Source: Pseudomonas sp. ISL-84 (GTDB lineage: Bacteria > Bacillota > Bacilli > Bacillales > Cytobacillaceae). From it: a stretch of 64,000 nucleotides of DNA. How positions within the stretch are numbered: the first letter of the stretch is position 1; the number at the start of each line of letters is the position of its first letter. Position numbers and translations under genes: made by a program. The stretch spans positions 1-64,000 of the forward strand of contig JAGGRA010000011.1 of NCBI GenBank assembly GCA_018613035.1. The letters run 5' to 3'. This document shows, in pieces, positions 1-9,000 of this stretch. The notes under the pieces were generated by a model, which did no database searches, was not told where the DNA came from, and saw only the letters and a list, made by a program, of their open reading frames with translations.

Positions 1-23
1 AGTTTGTCGACAGTCTGAAAGGC

Positions 24-47
24 GTGATGCTTGTCATCACGCCTTTT
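24..47. terminator. bidirectional intrinsic terminator
   Basis: An 8-bp GGCGTGAT/ATCACGCC stem with a 7-nt loop is followed on the plus strand by TTTTTC. It can end a plus-strand gene entering from the left and also lies just past the stop of the minus-strand GDSL hydrolase gene, where the T tract is weaker. Confidence 0.75.
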
Positions 48-67
48 TCTTATTTATTTTAAACCTT

Positions 68-1345
68 CTAATTAAGCCCTGCTTCTGCAGCTCTTACCAT
101 CACTACCGCAAACTGTGCCCTGGTTGCAGCATCATTAACACCGAATGTTCCATTAGGATGTCCATACATTAGCTCGTTTACAGTCATGGCACTAATAAAG
201 CGTGATCCCCAATAATCCTTTGGAATATCGCTGTAGCGCGGCTGCATTCCATCGTCTTTAAGCTGGAAAGTTAGAGTTAAAACTTTGGCCATTTGCACTC
301 TTGTCAGAGGAGCATCCGGGTTAAAGTATTCACTCTTGGCAAAGATGCCGGCTTCTGTCAGCTTTGCGATTGCCATATATGCTGGATGACTTTCAGGTAC
401 ATCCTTAAATCCTGGATTAGCCGGAAGGGATTGTGTCATCGGAATGCTTTTATACAAAACCCCTGCTACTTCCGCTCTGGTAATTGCCTTTCCTGGATGG
501 ATATTTCCCTTTTCATCCAATTGAAACAGGTTATTGTCCAAAAATAAATTTAATTCTTTTTCAGCCCAATGTCCCTCTGGCAGATCTGCCGCTTGCTTGG
601 ACTTAGCCATGCTTTCCAGCAGGGCTTCACTCATTAATTTATATCCTTCCAAATTAGGATGGATGTCCTCAGGGTTTGGCACATATGGCTTTGGGTCATC
701 CCCGAATTTTTCATAAACAGAAACAAAGGTTGCCCCTTTAGTTGCTGATGCTGCTTGAATCGTTTTATTTAGCGTTTGTGTTAGTTCTATTAGTTGAGGT
801 TTTTGAACGTCTGAGAGGTATGGAAATGGGAAATAATAACCCATCACATAAACGGCTGCTTCCGGATTTAATTCCTTAATCGTTTGAAGGATCTTGATGT
901 AGTTCGCAGCTATACTTTGAAGAGTAGGCTTTATCGTTGCGGGATCAATGTTGAGAGTTCCTTTTTCACGGTCTATTTTGGCTTCCTTCAGGAGATCATT
1001 GGCGCCTGCTGAAATCGTAATAACGTTTGCTTGTTTAATGGCTGCCTTTAATTCTTCCTTCTCTGTTAAATCTGACAGTACATTCTCGGTAGTATACCCT
1101 GGCACTGCAAAAGCCTTTGAGTATGTATCCAGCAGTCCCTGTCCTTTTAAGTGCTCTGCAGCCATATCGGAATATCCCAAACTAATCTGCTTATCAGAGG
1201 TCATCCCTGCTGCTAATGAATCTCCTAAAGCAAGATATCTGATTGATTCTTCCATTGCTGCTGATGCTGGGGATGTTATCAATCCCAGCAATAAAATAAA
1301 AATAATCGATAAACTAGATAAACCTTTCTTGCACCTATTAACCAA
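68..1345 (-). CDS. SLH-anchored SGNH/GDSL hydrolase
   Basis: Secreted serine esterase or lipase-type hydrolase attached to the cell wall. Residues 1-29 form a signal peptide ending ASA. The SGNH blocks are visible: GDSL at about 41-44, GAND near 115, and DIHPNLEGY near 230 holding the catalytic Asp and His. Three S-layer homology repeats (about 258-420) would bind pyruvylated secondary cell-wall polymer, so the enzyme acts outside the cell. The start is TTG, the first codon behind a GGGAGTG ribosome site; downstream starts would cut into the signal peptide. It stands alone, divergent from the next SLH gene. The natural substrate (lipid, acetylated glycan or cell-wall ester) cannot be told from sequence. 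Confidence 0.9.
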   Translation of the reverse strand: MVNRCKKGLSSLSIIFILLLGLITSPASAAMEESIRYLALGDSLAAGMTSDKQISLGYSDMAAEHLKGQGLLDTYSKAFAVPGYTTENVLSDLTEKEELKAAIKQANVITISAGANDLLKEAKIDREKGTLNIDPATIKPTLQSIAANYIKILQTIKELNPEAAVYVMGYYFPFPYLSDVQKPQLIELTQTLNKTIQAASATKGATFVSVYEKFGDDPKPYVPNPEDIHPNLEGYKLMSEALLESMAKSKQAADLPEGHWAEKELNLFLDNNLFQLDEKGNIHPGKAITRAEVAGVLYKSIPMTQSLPANPGFKDVPESHPAYMAIAKLTEAGIFAKSEYFNPDAPLTRVQMAKVLTLTFQLKDDGMQPRYSDIPKDYWGSRFISAMTVNELMYGHPNGTFGVNDAATRAQFAVVMVRAAEAGLN

Positions 1346-1547
1346 TTGACTTTCACACTCCCTATTTTTTAGATTCTACAAAATATATGTCATTCTGAGT
1401 AGGTATATGTATCTATTTTAAATGGCGGAAGAGAATATTTCTATCATTATTTAGTAATTTATTCCACTTAACTAATTTCCCTCCTCTTTCATTACAATTC
1501 TGTTACAATAGCAAATGGAAATTAATTGACAAATAGAGGAGGTTACT

Positions 1548-3035
1548 ATGCAAAAATTAGTTGCTTTACTTTTTACTATATCCTTTTTTCTTATACCATT
1601 ATCACAAGCCGCGGCATCTCCAGGCGGGACAGATTCCAGTGGAGGTCATACTTGTTGGACAAACTGTTCAAAATACGGGCTGGAAACAGGGGAATACCAT
1701 TATCATGATGCTAACGGAAATATTATAAAAGATAATCCAAAACCGCAGCCAGCTGGTTTATTTACAGACACCGGCGGGCACTGGGCTGAGGCAAATATTA
1801 ACTTATTATATGAGCTTGGTTTAGTAGGCGGATACAATGACGGTTCCTATGGTGTTAAAAAGAGTATAACTCGTGCAGAAGTTGCAGCTATCATTACTCG
1901 TCACTTAAAGCTGCCAAGTGCGGCACCATCTTTTACTGATGTCACTTCCAAGCATTGGGCCTATTCATCTATTGGTGCTGTTGCAAAAAAAGGGATTATG
2001 GGCGGATATAGTGATGGCAGCTTTAATCCTAATGCCGCAATCACCAGAGCAGAGCTAGCTGCGATGCTAGTGAGAGCATACAGCTTAACCGGAAAAAGCA
2101 GCATTTCATTTAAAGATGTTTCAACAAAGCACTGGGCGTATGGCGTCATTCAGGTGCTGCTTCATAATGATATAACTGGCGGATATCCAGACAACACATT
2201 CAGGCCAAACTCAAATGTAAATCGGGCAGAATTTGCTTCTTTCCTGGCTAGAATCATTCGAAATCATGATGTACACATTGCAGGCGGTGAAATCACCGCC
2301 CATTTTATTAATGTCGGCCAAGGCGACAGCATATTGCTGGAAACCCCTAATGGTAAAAATGTATTAATCGACGGCGGAAACAGATACGCAGGCGATGAAG
2401 TGACTGACTATTTAACCCGGGAAGGCATTGGTTCGATTGATGTCATGGTCGCCACTCATCCAGATGCTGACCATATCGGCGGGCTAATTGAAGTTTTAAA
2501 AAAGTTCCCTGTAAAAAGGGTCCTTGATAGCGGTAAAGTTCATACGACAAAGACTTATACAGAGTATTTAACATTAATTGACCAAAAAAATATCCCAATG
2601 GATATCCCATCTAAAGGGGATTTTTTAAACATTGATGAAGATATTGCTGTTCAAGTGTTAAACTCAACCTATTCAAGTTCAGATTTAAATGAATCCTCTG
2701 TTGTATTAAAAGTGGTCCATGAAGACGTTAGCTTCTTATTAACTGGAGATGCAACAATGGAGAATGAAGCGAATATGACCCAGCAATACAATGTGTCTGC
2801 AGATATATTAAAAGCTGGCCATCATGGTTCCAGCACTTCAACTTCTTCAAGCTTCCTGAATAAAGTTCAGCCTTCCATTACCATACTTTCATATGGAGAC
2901 AATTCCTATGGTCATCCAAACTCGGCAGTCGTACAAAGGTTAAAATCTATAGGTTCGAAAATTTACAGTACTTATAACCATGGAAATATTATTGTGGAAT
3001 CAACTGAAAATGGATTTACCGTTGAGGAGGGCTGA
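1548..3035 (+). CDS. SLH-anchored ComEC-like metallo-beta-lactamase-fold protein
   Basis: Secreted protein of 495 residues. A signal peptide (1-24) is followed by a short Cys-containing segment with a YHYH motif (about 50-53), three SLH repeats (about 72-235) and a C-terminal metallo-beta-lactamase-fold domain (about 248-490). That domain resembles the soluble hydrolase part of the DNA-uptake protein ComEC: NVGQGDS near its start, THPDADHIGG as the HxDxDH metal site, LTGDA, and AGHHGSS. The ComEC membrane channel is absent, so it is a wall-bound hydrolase, possibly acting on a phosphodiester such as extracellular DNA; that is inference. Its ribosome site is GAGGAGG. The DUF3006 gene begins 6 nt after its stop. 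Confidence 0.88.
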   Translation: MQKLVALLFTISFFLIPLSQAAASPGGTDSSGGHTCWTNCSKYGLETGEYHYHDANGNIIKDNPKPQPAGLFTDTGGHWAEANINLLYELGLVGGYNDGSYGVKKSITRAEVAAIITRHLKLPSAAPSFTDVTSKHWAYSSIGAVAKKGIMGGYSDGSFNPNAAITRAELAAMLVRAYSLTGKSSISFKDVSTKHWAYGVIQVLLHNDITGGYPDNTFRPNSNVNRAEFASFLARIIRNHDVHIAGGEITAHFINVGQGDSILLETPNGKNVLIDGGNRYAGDEVTDYLTREGIGSIDVMVATHPDADHIGGLIEVLKKFPVKRVLDSGKVHTTKTYTEYLTLIDQKNIPMDIPSKGDFLNIDEDIAVQVLNSTYSSSDLNESSVVLKVVHEDVSFLLTGDATMENEANMTQQYNVSADILKAGHHGSSTSTSSSFLNKVQPSITILSYGDNSYGHPNSAVVQRLKSIGSKIYSTYNHGNIIVESTENGFTVEEG

Positions 3036-3040
3036 TAACG

Positions 3041-3292
3041 TTGGAAAGATACACCGTTGATGCAATAGAAGGAGAAAAAGTTGTTTTATTACCCAGCAAG
3101 AATGAATGTGACAGAATCGTTGTCTCCATGAAGCAATTCTCATCAAACCTGTCAGATGGAGATATAATTGAAGCAACCATCAGCAGCGAGGGTAAAGTGA
3201 TGGAATACAAGTTATTATCTGATGAAACGCAGAATGCTTTCAAGAAAAATCAGGCATTGCTTCAGAAGATTTTAAACAAAAACAAGAAATAG
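3041..3292 (+). CDS. DUF3006 domain protein
   Basis: A small cytosolic protein of 83 residues matching the DUF3006 pattern: an N-terminal beta-rich segment starting ERYTVDAIEGEKVVLL, then the acidic SDGDIIEA. It starts at TTG, only a few bases behind the SLH/MBL gene, and the GAGGAGG ribosome site lies inside the end of that gene, so the two are probably translationally coupled. DUF3006 genes often accompany ComEC-like hydrolase genes in Firmicutes. No biochemical function is known to me. It has no signal peptide although its partner is exported, so direct contact is unlikely unless it acts before secretion. Confidence 0.8.
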   Translation: MERYTVDAIEGEKVVLLPSKNECDRIVVSMKQFSSNLSDGDIIEATISSEGKVMEYKLLSDETQNAFKKNQALLQKILNKNKK

Positions 3293-3335
3293 CTAAAAGG
3301 AGCCCACTTACTTGAGATGGGTTCTTTTTAGCTAT
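3293..3335. terminator. terminator between convergent genes
   Basis: An imperfect long stem, AGCTAAAAGGAGCCCA pairing with TGGGTTCTTTTTAGCT, sits between the DUF3006 stop and the 3' end of the opposing 81-codon gene. Its U-rich 3' arm fits termination in either direction. Confidence 0.65.
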
Positions 3336-3343
3336 TTCCCGCA

Positions 3344-3589
3344 TTAGTTATAAGCAGATATAGAAGAATCTGTTCCATCCGCATTAATGAATTGATGGTT
3401 CACTCTCGTACACGCACATACCAGGTTATTCAAGCATTCCCTCTTGATTTTTTCATCGCAAATGAAATCATATAATAATTCTTTCTCCAGCTTTTCTGCA
3501 ATTTCCTCAAGAGAATTTGTCTCCTGGCGGGAAAGAGAATGAATAATCTCCCTTTCAAAGAATTCCACCGATCCGTAGTAAATCTTCAA
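3344..3589 (-). CDS. hypothetical protein under a c-di-GMP riboswitch
   Basis: An 81-residue protein I do not recognise. It is hydrophilic, with a charged helical middle (about 24-50), two Cys pairs (CDEKIKREC, then CAC) and a conserved-looking RVNHQF near the C-terminus. There is no signal peptide or membrane segment. The likely start is TTG at 3589 behind a weak GGGCGTGGG. The reason to accept it as a gene is its leader: a sigma-A promoter (3817-3845), a c-di-GMP-I aptamer (3715-3802) and an intrinsic terminator (3636-3667), all reading into it. Its expression should therefore follow the motile/sessile second messenger. No neighbour suggests a function beyond the surface-protein context. 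Confidence 0.65.
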   Translation of the reverse strand: MKIYYGSVEFFEREIIHSLSRQETNSLEEIAEKLEKELLYDFICDEKIKRECLNNLVCACTRVNHQFINADGTDSSISAYN

Positions 3590-3635
3590 TTTTACCCACG
3601 CCCTTCCAATTTATTTACAATTCTGAAAACTAAAA

Positions 3636-3667
3636 AGTAAAAAACTCGCCAACGTCCGGCAGAGTTT
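3636..3667 (-). terminator. riboswitch expression-platform terminator
   Basis: On the minus strand, AACTC-GCC pairs with GGC-GAGTT (one bulged base) and is followed by TTTTTTACTTTTT. It lies between the c-di-GMP aptamer and the 81-codon gene, where a transcriptional riboswitch would place its terminator. Confidence 0.75.
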
Positions 3668-3714
3668 GAATGTTATTATTAGCTATACCCTATAAAAAGA
3701 CATATACTCCCGAC

Positions 3715-3802
3715 ATTTTGGCAGCCCGACGATCTTAGTCATGTATATGACCTTAGACTCGCGGCTTTGCGTCCTTATTTTTCAATAAGTTTGCCTTTTT
3801 CA
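3715..3802 (-). ncRNA. c-di-GMP-I (GEMM) riboswitch aptamer
   Basis: Read on the minus strand, the segment carries the class-I landmarks in order: GGCAAAC in the first stem, the near-invariant GGACGCAAAGCC block, then a CUAAGG segment on the second arm and the closing CGGGCUGCC. The spacing (about 80 nt) is that of the family. A good promoter precedes it and an intrinsic terminator follows, so it should control transcription of the 81-codon gene. Whether ligand turns expression on or off depends on the antiterminator, which I could not settle by eye. Confidence 0.85.
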
Positions 3803-3816
3803 ATTTTCATACAATT

Positions 3817-3845
3817 ATCATATAACTATAGTAATATATTTTCAA
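3817..3845 (-). promoter_or_regulatory. sigma-A promoter of the riboswitch transcript
   Basis: On the minus strand: -35 TTGAAA (3840-3845), a 17-nt spacer, and -10 TATGAT (3817-3822). The predicted start is about 10 nt upstream of the aptamer. Confidence 0.7.
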
Positions 3846-3899
3846 CAAATTTCGCTATTTTTCCGCAAACATTAAGACTAAAGGACTATTCCTATTCTA

Positions 3900-3927
3900 T
3901 AAAAAGACCGGCACCTATTTGCCGGCC
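3900..3927 (-). terminator. terminator of the 3938-5833 gene
   Basis: On the minus strand a GCCGGC...GCCGGT stem is followed by CTTTTTATAG, immediately past the stop of the copper-amine-oxidase-domain gene. Confidence 0.8.
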
Positions 3928-3937
3928 CTCCCATTTA

Positions 3938-5833
3938 TCATTGTGCCTCAACATAAATCGCAGCTGGCAGACTGGCTCCGCCTGCATGCATGATCTCAAG
4001 GCTAATCATATCCTCAGCACCTGCAACAGTATAAGCCGGGAGTTCAACATACTCCGTGGAAGGCTTAAGGGTTGGGATCAAATAAACAATTCCATTCATT
4101 TTCACCGCTCCGCTATATAGTCCCCCTCTGCCCGCTATTTTTAGCTTGATGGTCTTCGCTTCACCAGTTGGGTTGATAATAGGAATATCCACCTTATAAT
4201 TCATGCCAAAGTGGCCTGAATTTCCAACTGAGCCATTGACTTTAGCTAATGAATTCTCTTCGGTAAGGAAGTGATCCGTCTTTCCGTTCGAAATGTTATA
4301 GCCCACTTCCGGTGAGCCCACTGTATAGGCAGGCAGGACTGCCCGGATTTCAGCATTTGGCCAAACGCCTCTCGGATGTGCAGCGTATGGATCAATCGGA
4401 ACTGGTTCTGAGTGAATCCTTGTTAAGTCTGTATTATTTGTTGTCAAAACAGTTCGGATTGTGTATTCACTATTTCCTCCGTTTATCGAGCGAATATCGA
4501 CATCCTGCAAAAAGCCAATAATATAGTTAGGATGCAATTCATATGTTTCGATTAGTTTCGTTTCACCCGGCTGTATAACCATCCCCATACTCGCTGAATC
4601 AGTTAGCTTGTCATTCAGGACTTTATCAGCTATTGGAAGGCCAATATCATAATTAATCCAGCTGTTTCCGCTCGTTTTCACATAACCTTTAGAACCTGTA
4701 ACCTCCAGGCTATTGATGCTTGAAGTATTTTGAATGGTTATCCCAATCTTCGCTTCTTTTCCAAGCTTATTAAGATGCCATCCAAAAATCCGGTGCTCGT
4801 TAACTGGATCTGCTAAATTTACATTATGCTGAGCAAGCGTGGCTGCTGGATTAGGAACGAGAGCAGGTGTAACTCTTTCAGGATTATCGCTTACAAGCAG
4901 GTCTCGTGAGCCTTCCAAGCTTGCATTTGGGACATATGCAGGACGTGTAGTTGAGCCCTCTGTTTTCTCAAGGAAATCGCTTGTAAACATATAATGATAG
5001 AGATAAATGTACAATTCCCTTTTATCAGTCAGGATACGCAGGTTGCCCCCCAGTGCATTGACAATAAAATGAACAGGAACGTACATTTTTCCTGACTCGA
5101 TAAACGGCTTTTCTTCAATCTGCACATTCTCCTGATTGATTAGAACGTTTTGGCTTCCGTTTGTAAAAACAAAGTTCAAGCCGGCAACCTGAAATTCCAG
5201 CTGGCTATCTGTCACCCAATTTGAACTTGTGCTGTCCAAATAATTATAAAAATAGTCTGCAGGAATGTACGTTCTTCCGCTTCTCTCCTCTAAAGGATCT
5301 TCCATGATGATTCTTTTATTGTTCATATGTAATACGTATGGATCTTCTGGTGGGATTTTTTGATGATTAAGTGTTATTTCAACGGTTTGTTCACCCTGAT
5401 TCCAATAAACCTTCCCATCAAGGTTCTCACTCACAAAGCGCAGCGGTACGTAAGTCCTGTATTTGTACATAAGAGGAGCAACGTTCATAGTAACCTTCTT
5501 ATCATTTACTTTGGCAATAGTAGAGTTTATGGTAAGATCTACTCTTTTTCCATTTCTGACGGCACTAGCTGTTTGATTCTTTTTATCCCAATAAACCTTG
5601 GCATCAATCGCTTCATATAAATCTCTCATCGGCAAAAGCAGATGGCCGGACTTATTAAGAATAGGATCGTTAAACACAGTCTTCTTCCCATCAATTTCAA
5701 TAGTCACTCCATTTTTAATATACAGGCCTTTTCCGATCAAGGTTGCAGCTGAAACACTTGATGAACCGGCCGATAGAAGGGAGCTGAGAGCAACTGCAGC
5801 AATAACAACTAAAACTCTTAATCTTGCAAACAT
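3938..5833 (-). CDS. secreted copper amine oxidase N-terminal domain protein
   Basis: A secreted protein of 631 residues. I place the start at the internal ATG (MFARLRVLVV), because AAGGAG lies 7 nt before it; the upstream in-frame codons have no ribosome site and would bury the signal peptide. After signal residues 1-29 come two or more copies of the stalk domain found at the N-terminus of copper amine oxidases and widely reused in Firmicutes wall proteins (LLLPMRDLYEAIDAKVYWD, YVPLRFVSENLDGKVYWN, YVPVHFIVNALGG). The remaining 300 residues are beta-rich and unrecognised. No amine oxidase catalytic domain is present, so an oxidase activity should not be inferred. It is probably a wall-associated adhesive or structural protein. 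Confidence 0.8.
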   Translation of the reverse strand: MFARLRVLVVIAAVALSSLLSAGSSSVSAATLIGKGLYIKNGVTIEIDGKKTVFNDPILNKSGHLLLPMRDLYEAIDAKVYWDKKNQTASAVRNGKRVDLTINSTIAKVNDKKVTMNVAPLMYKYRTYVPLRFVSENLDGKVYWNQGEQTVEITLNHQKIPPEDPYVLHMNNKRIIMEDPLEERSGRTYIPADYFYNYLDSTSSNWVTDSQLEFQVAGLNFVFTNGSQNVLINQENVQIEEKPFIESGKMYVPVHFIVNALGGNLRILTDKRELYIYLYHYMFTSDFLEKTEGSTTRPAYVPNASLEGSRDLLVSDNPERVTPALVPNPAATLAQHNVNLADPVNEHRIFGWHLNKLGKEAKIGITIQNTSSINSLEVTGSKGYVKTSGNSWINYDIGLPIADKVLNDKLTDSASMGMVIQPGETKLIETYELHPNYIIGFLQDVDIRSINGGNSEYTIRTVLTTNNTDLTRIHSEPVPIDPYAAHPRGVWPNAEIRAVLPAYTVGSPEVGYNISNGKTDHFLTEENSLAKVNGSVGNSGHFGMNYKVDIPIINPTGEAKTIKLKIAGRGGLYSGAVKMNGIVYLIPTLKPSTEYVELPAYTVAGAEDMISLEIMHAGGASLPAAIYVEAQ

Positions 5834-5971
5834 TTTTCCACTCCTTACAAATAACGACAGGCTTCTTGGTGTCCTGTCCCTCTTTTTCGACAATAATACA
5901 ATTTTACTATAAATAGGCAGATTTATGTAATAAGTGTGTATGTTGGTTAAAATTAACAATAATTACCGGAA

Positions 5972-6006
5972 GAAAAAAGGATGGAAACCCTATACGATTT
6001 CCATCC
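5972..6006 (-). terminator. terminator of the large nuclease gene
   Basis: A GGATGGAAA/TTTCCATCC stem is followed by TTTTTTC on the minus strand, directly after the stop of the 1498-residue protein. Confidence 0.85.
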
Positions 6007-6017
6007 CTCATAGCTTA

Positions 6018-9000
6018 TTAGTTTGCCTGCTCCCAAATCATTTCCGCCCATTCCGGGTGGTCAATGAACGGATTACGGTTATGCTGCCATTTTTCAAAAA
6101 TGATGTTGTTACGATTGCGTTCAAACTCGTCAACAGGATCCTGTTCATGCCACTCAAGCAGAGTAGAAAGCTTTCCGTGGTATGGATTTGAACCGTTATT
6201 CAGCAGCTCGTTTAATTCAAGATCCACTTCTCCATTGCCTTCATAGCGGACAGCCATGTAAAAAAGCATTCTGGCAACGTCGCCTTTTACTCTGTCCGGC
6301 GGTTCCCAGGAGCTGGCCGTTTTATAGCAGCCGTCACAGCCGCTGACTGCCGTTCCGCCGTTATCAAAATCAAGGTTTCCGCGGGCACTGTTGATTCCTA
6401 CATCAGTAGGGCGCAGATGATGCACATCTGTTCCAGGTCCCATGCTGGTTCCAAAATCGCCATGTGATTTTGCCCAAACATGCTCCCGGTTCCAATCACC
6501 GGCATTTCCGCCGTTCAGGTTTTCTGAACGGGATTCTCCTGTGTAGAAAAGAATGACATTGTCAGGATTTGCCGGGTCTTCATCGGTTTCCTTTAATGCG
6601 TCCCACACATCGCTGTAGGAAATAACGGTCTGCTCGGAAATGATATTGTGAAGAGCTGCTTTTAACTCTTCACCTGTTTTTCCGGAAGCATCTTCATAAT
6701 AGCCCTCCAGCTGTTCAGCTTCTTCGACTGTCAGGGAAAAGCGGACTGTTACTTCGCCGCCATTCCCGTCTTTTGCTGTAACAGCAATCAGATACGTTTC
6801 TGGAGTCTCTGTCGGAAGCGTCAGGATTGAACCATTTACTGCTCCGATTGTTGCAGTGTAGGATAACTCGTCTCCATCCGGATCAGAGAAATATTCGTTT
6901 AAATCAAGTGAAACTTCCTGGCCTGTTTTCGCATTGATATTTTCTAGCGTTTTTGCGGCAACAGGTGCCTGGTTTACCTTTGGCTCAAAAGGTGAATGCA
7001 TCGCATTTCCTTTTGAGTCCGTAAATTTGATGCCGGAAGGATTTGCTTTCTTGCCTATCGTCCACTTCTGGACATTTTCCGCCCCGCGGATTTCCGCGAC
7101 TTTATTGCTTTCAATCATGACTTCTTTAATTTCTGCACCTGTAAGGTCTATTATGGCACCTTTGTTTGCTGAGCTGATGGCAACTCGTGTATTTTTCAGG
7201 CCTTCGCCTGTAACAGTTGCTGATTTTTTTAGCCAAAGCCCTTCGGTAAGAGTAGATGATTCGTCCATTGTAACCAATGCATTATAAGGTCCGACGACGT
7301 ACTTTTTCGCATGATAGTCTACCAGATTAAATACATGGTCATACTTCGGCTCTTCCGGCTTCACTTGTTCTTTTAAGCTGGTTTGAATCATGACCGGGTC
7401 ATGGTCACTTGCACGGCCATGCTCTTCCATAAAGCCAGAGTTAATATGAAGAATATCAACTTTTGTTCTGTCCGCAAGGTTGTTGGAAACTAAAATATGA
7501 TCGAGCACTTGGGCATTACCTTGGTAAGAATAGGAGTAGCGCTCTTCTGCCGGCACTTTTTCAATCATGTTTGTTAATTCCTGTCCTTTTAATGCCTGTA
7601 AAGGATTGGAGAATTCAAAGTCATTAAAATCGCCAAGCAATACGATGTTCGCATTCGGATCTTTTTCCTTCACGTCTTTTACAAAGCCGCTGATCACGTT
7701 AGCAATTTTCATACGCTGAATTTCACTGTTTAAAACGGGCGGCTGAACTTTTCCGAATAACGGAAGATCTCCGCCTTTGGAGTTAAAGTGATTCGCGATG
7801 ACAATTACGCTTTCACCATTAAACTCAAACTGCGCGGCCAAAGACTTGCGGCTGTCTTCGAAGGCTTCGTTTTTTGGATCAATCCGGCCGGGGTTAAGAG
7901 TCAGCTTGCCATCTTCGAAACCGACCGCTTCGTTTGCTTCTCCCTTTGTGCCTTCCATCAGGGATACACGTTCAGCATTATAAAGGAAACCGACACGGAT
8001 GTTTCCGCCCGGCTGGCCGCCGTCCATTTTATCGATTGGCGCAATATCGGTATACGTATATTCCGTTCCGCCTAGCTCTTTAATTTTTTCGATTAAAAGT
8101 GCTGCGCTCTGGCTTGCGTCAGTTGTAGTGCTGTCTGTTGGGCCATCATTATCCTGGACCTCTGTCAGTCCGATAATATCAGGCTGTTTCATGTTCTTGG
8201 CAATAGCTTCTGCTAACCTCGCAACCTTCTCGGCATCTACTTTTGGTGAGAAGTTTTCCACATTATAAGAAGCAATGGTGAGTTTATCTTCTTCAGGAGC
8301 AATGTCTGTATCCTCACGAACCACTTCACCTTCCACAAGCTCCGGCAAAGCTGCTTCGTCACTTAACACTTTATAGTTGCTGAAGCCGTAGCTTACGACA
8401 CCCTGGATGTTTCCGTTGAAACTGTCTCCCATTTTAGCCACAAAGCTTTCATTGTTCATATCAATGTGGATTCTTTCTGGGTTAAAATCGTCTTCCGTAA
8501 TGCGCAGTCCGCCATCTGCCGTGTTCGTTGGGACATTTCCCGGAACAACTGCAAGCTCACCATACTTTTGCGGTGCCACTACTTTTGGGTTGTTGACTTG
8601 AACGAGCATTCCTTCCAGGCTTTCATAGAAATCGATGCCATCCTGTTCCGGATCAAATTCGGAGAAGCTGTCGTTGTCAATGACTTCTGTCGGAGGCATG
8701 CGATCCTCTCCGATTACGACTGAAGCCGGAAGTTCATCCGTTCCCGTTTTGGTAACGTTGGTGGCGCTGATTTCTGTTACAGGCAAATCAGTTTCTTTCT
8801 TTTCTGAATAGCCATCAAGCACCCATTCTTTTACCAGCCCATTAACAGAAACAACGTCTCCCTCTGTTAAACCGTGCTTGCTTTTATAAACTAAGATTCC
8901 TTCTGATGTTTTAGGATCTGAATCAGGCTCTTGATCCTGCATGTAGAAATTATGATTATCTACTACTTTCGTGATGATCCCCTCAACTTCGGTTACATGA

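Noticed and set aside
3938-5833. Calling this gene a copper amine oxidase
   Set aside because: Only the N-terminal stalk-type domain is repeated; no topaquinone-forming catalytic domain or copper-binding His set is present.
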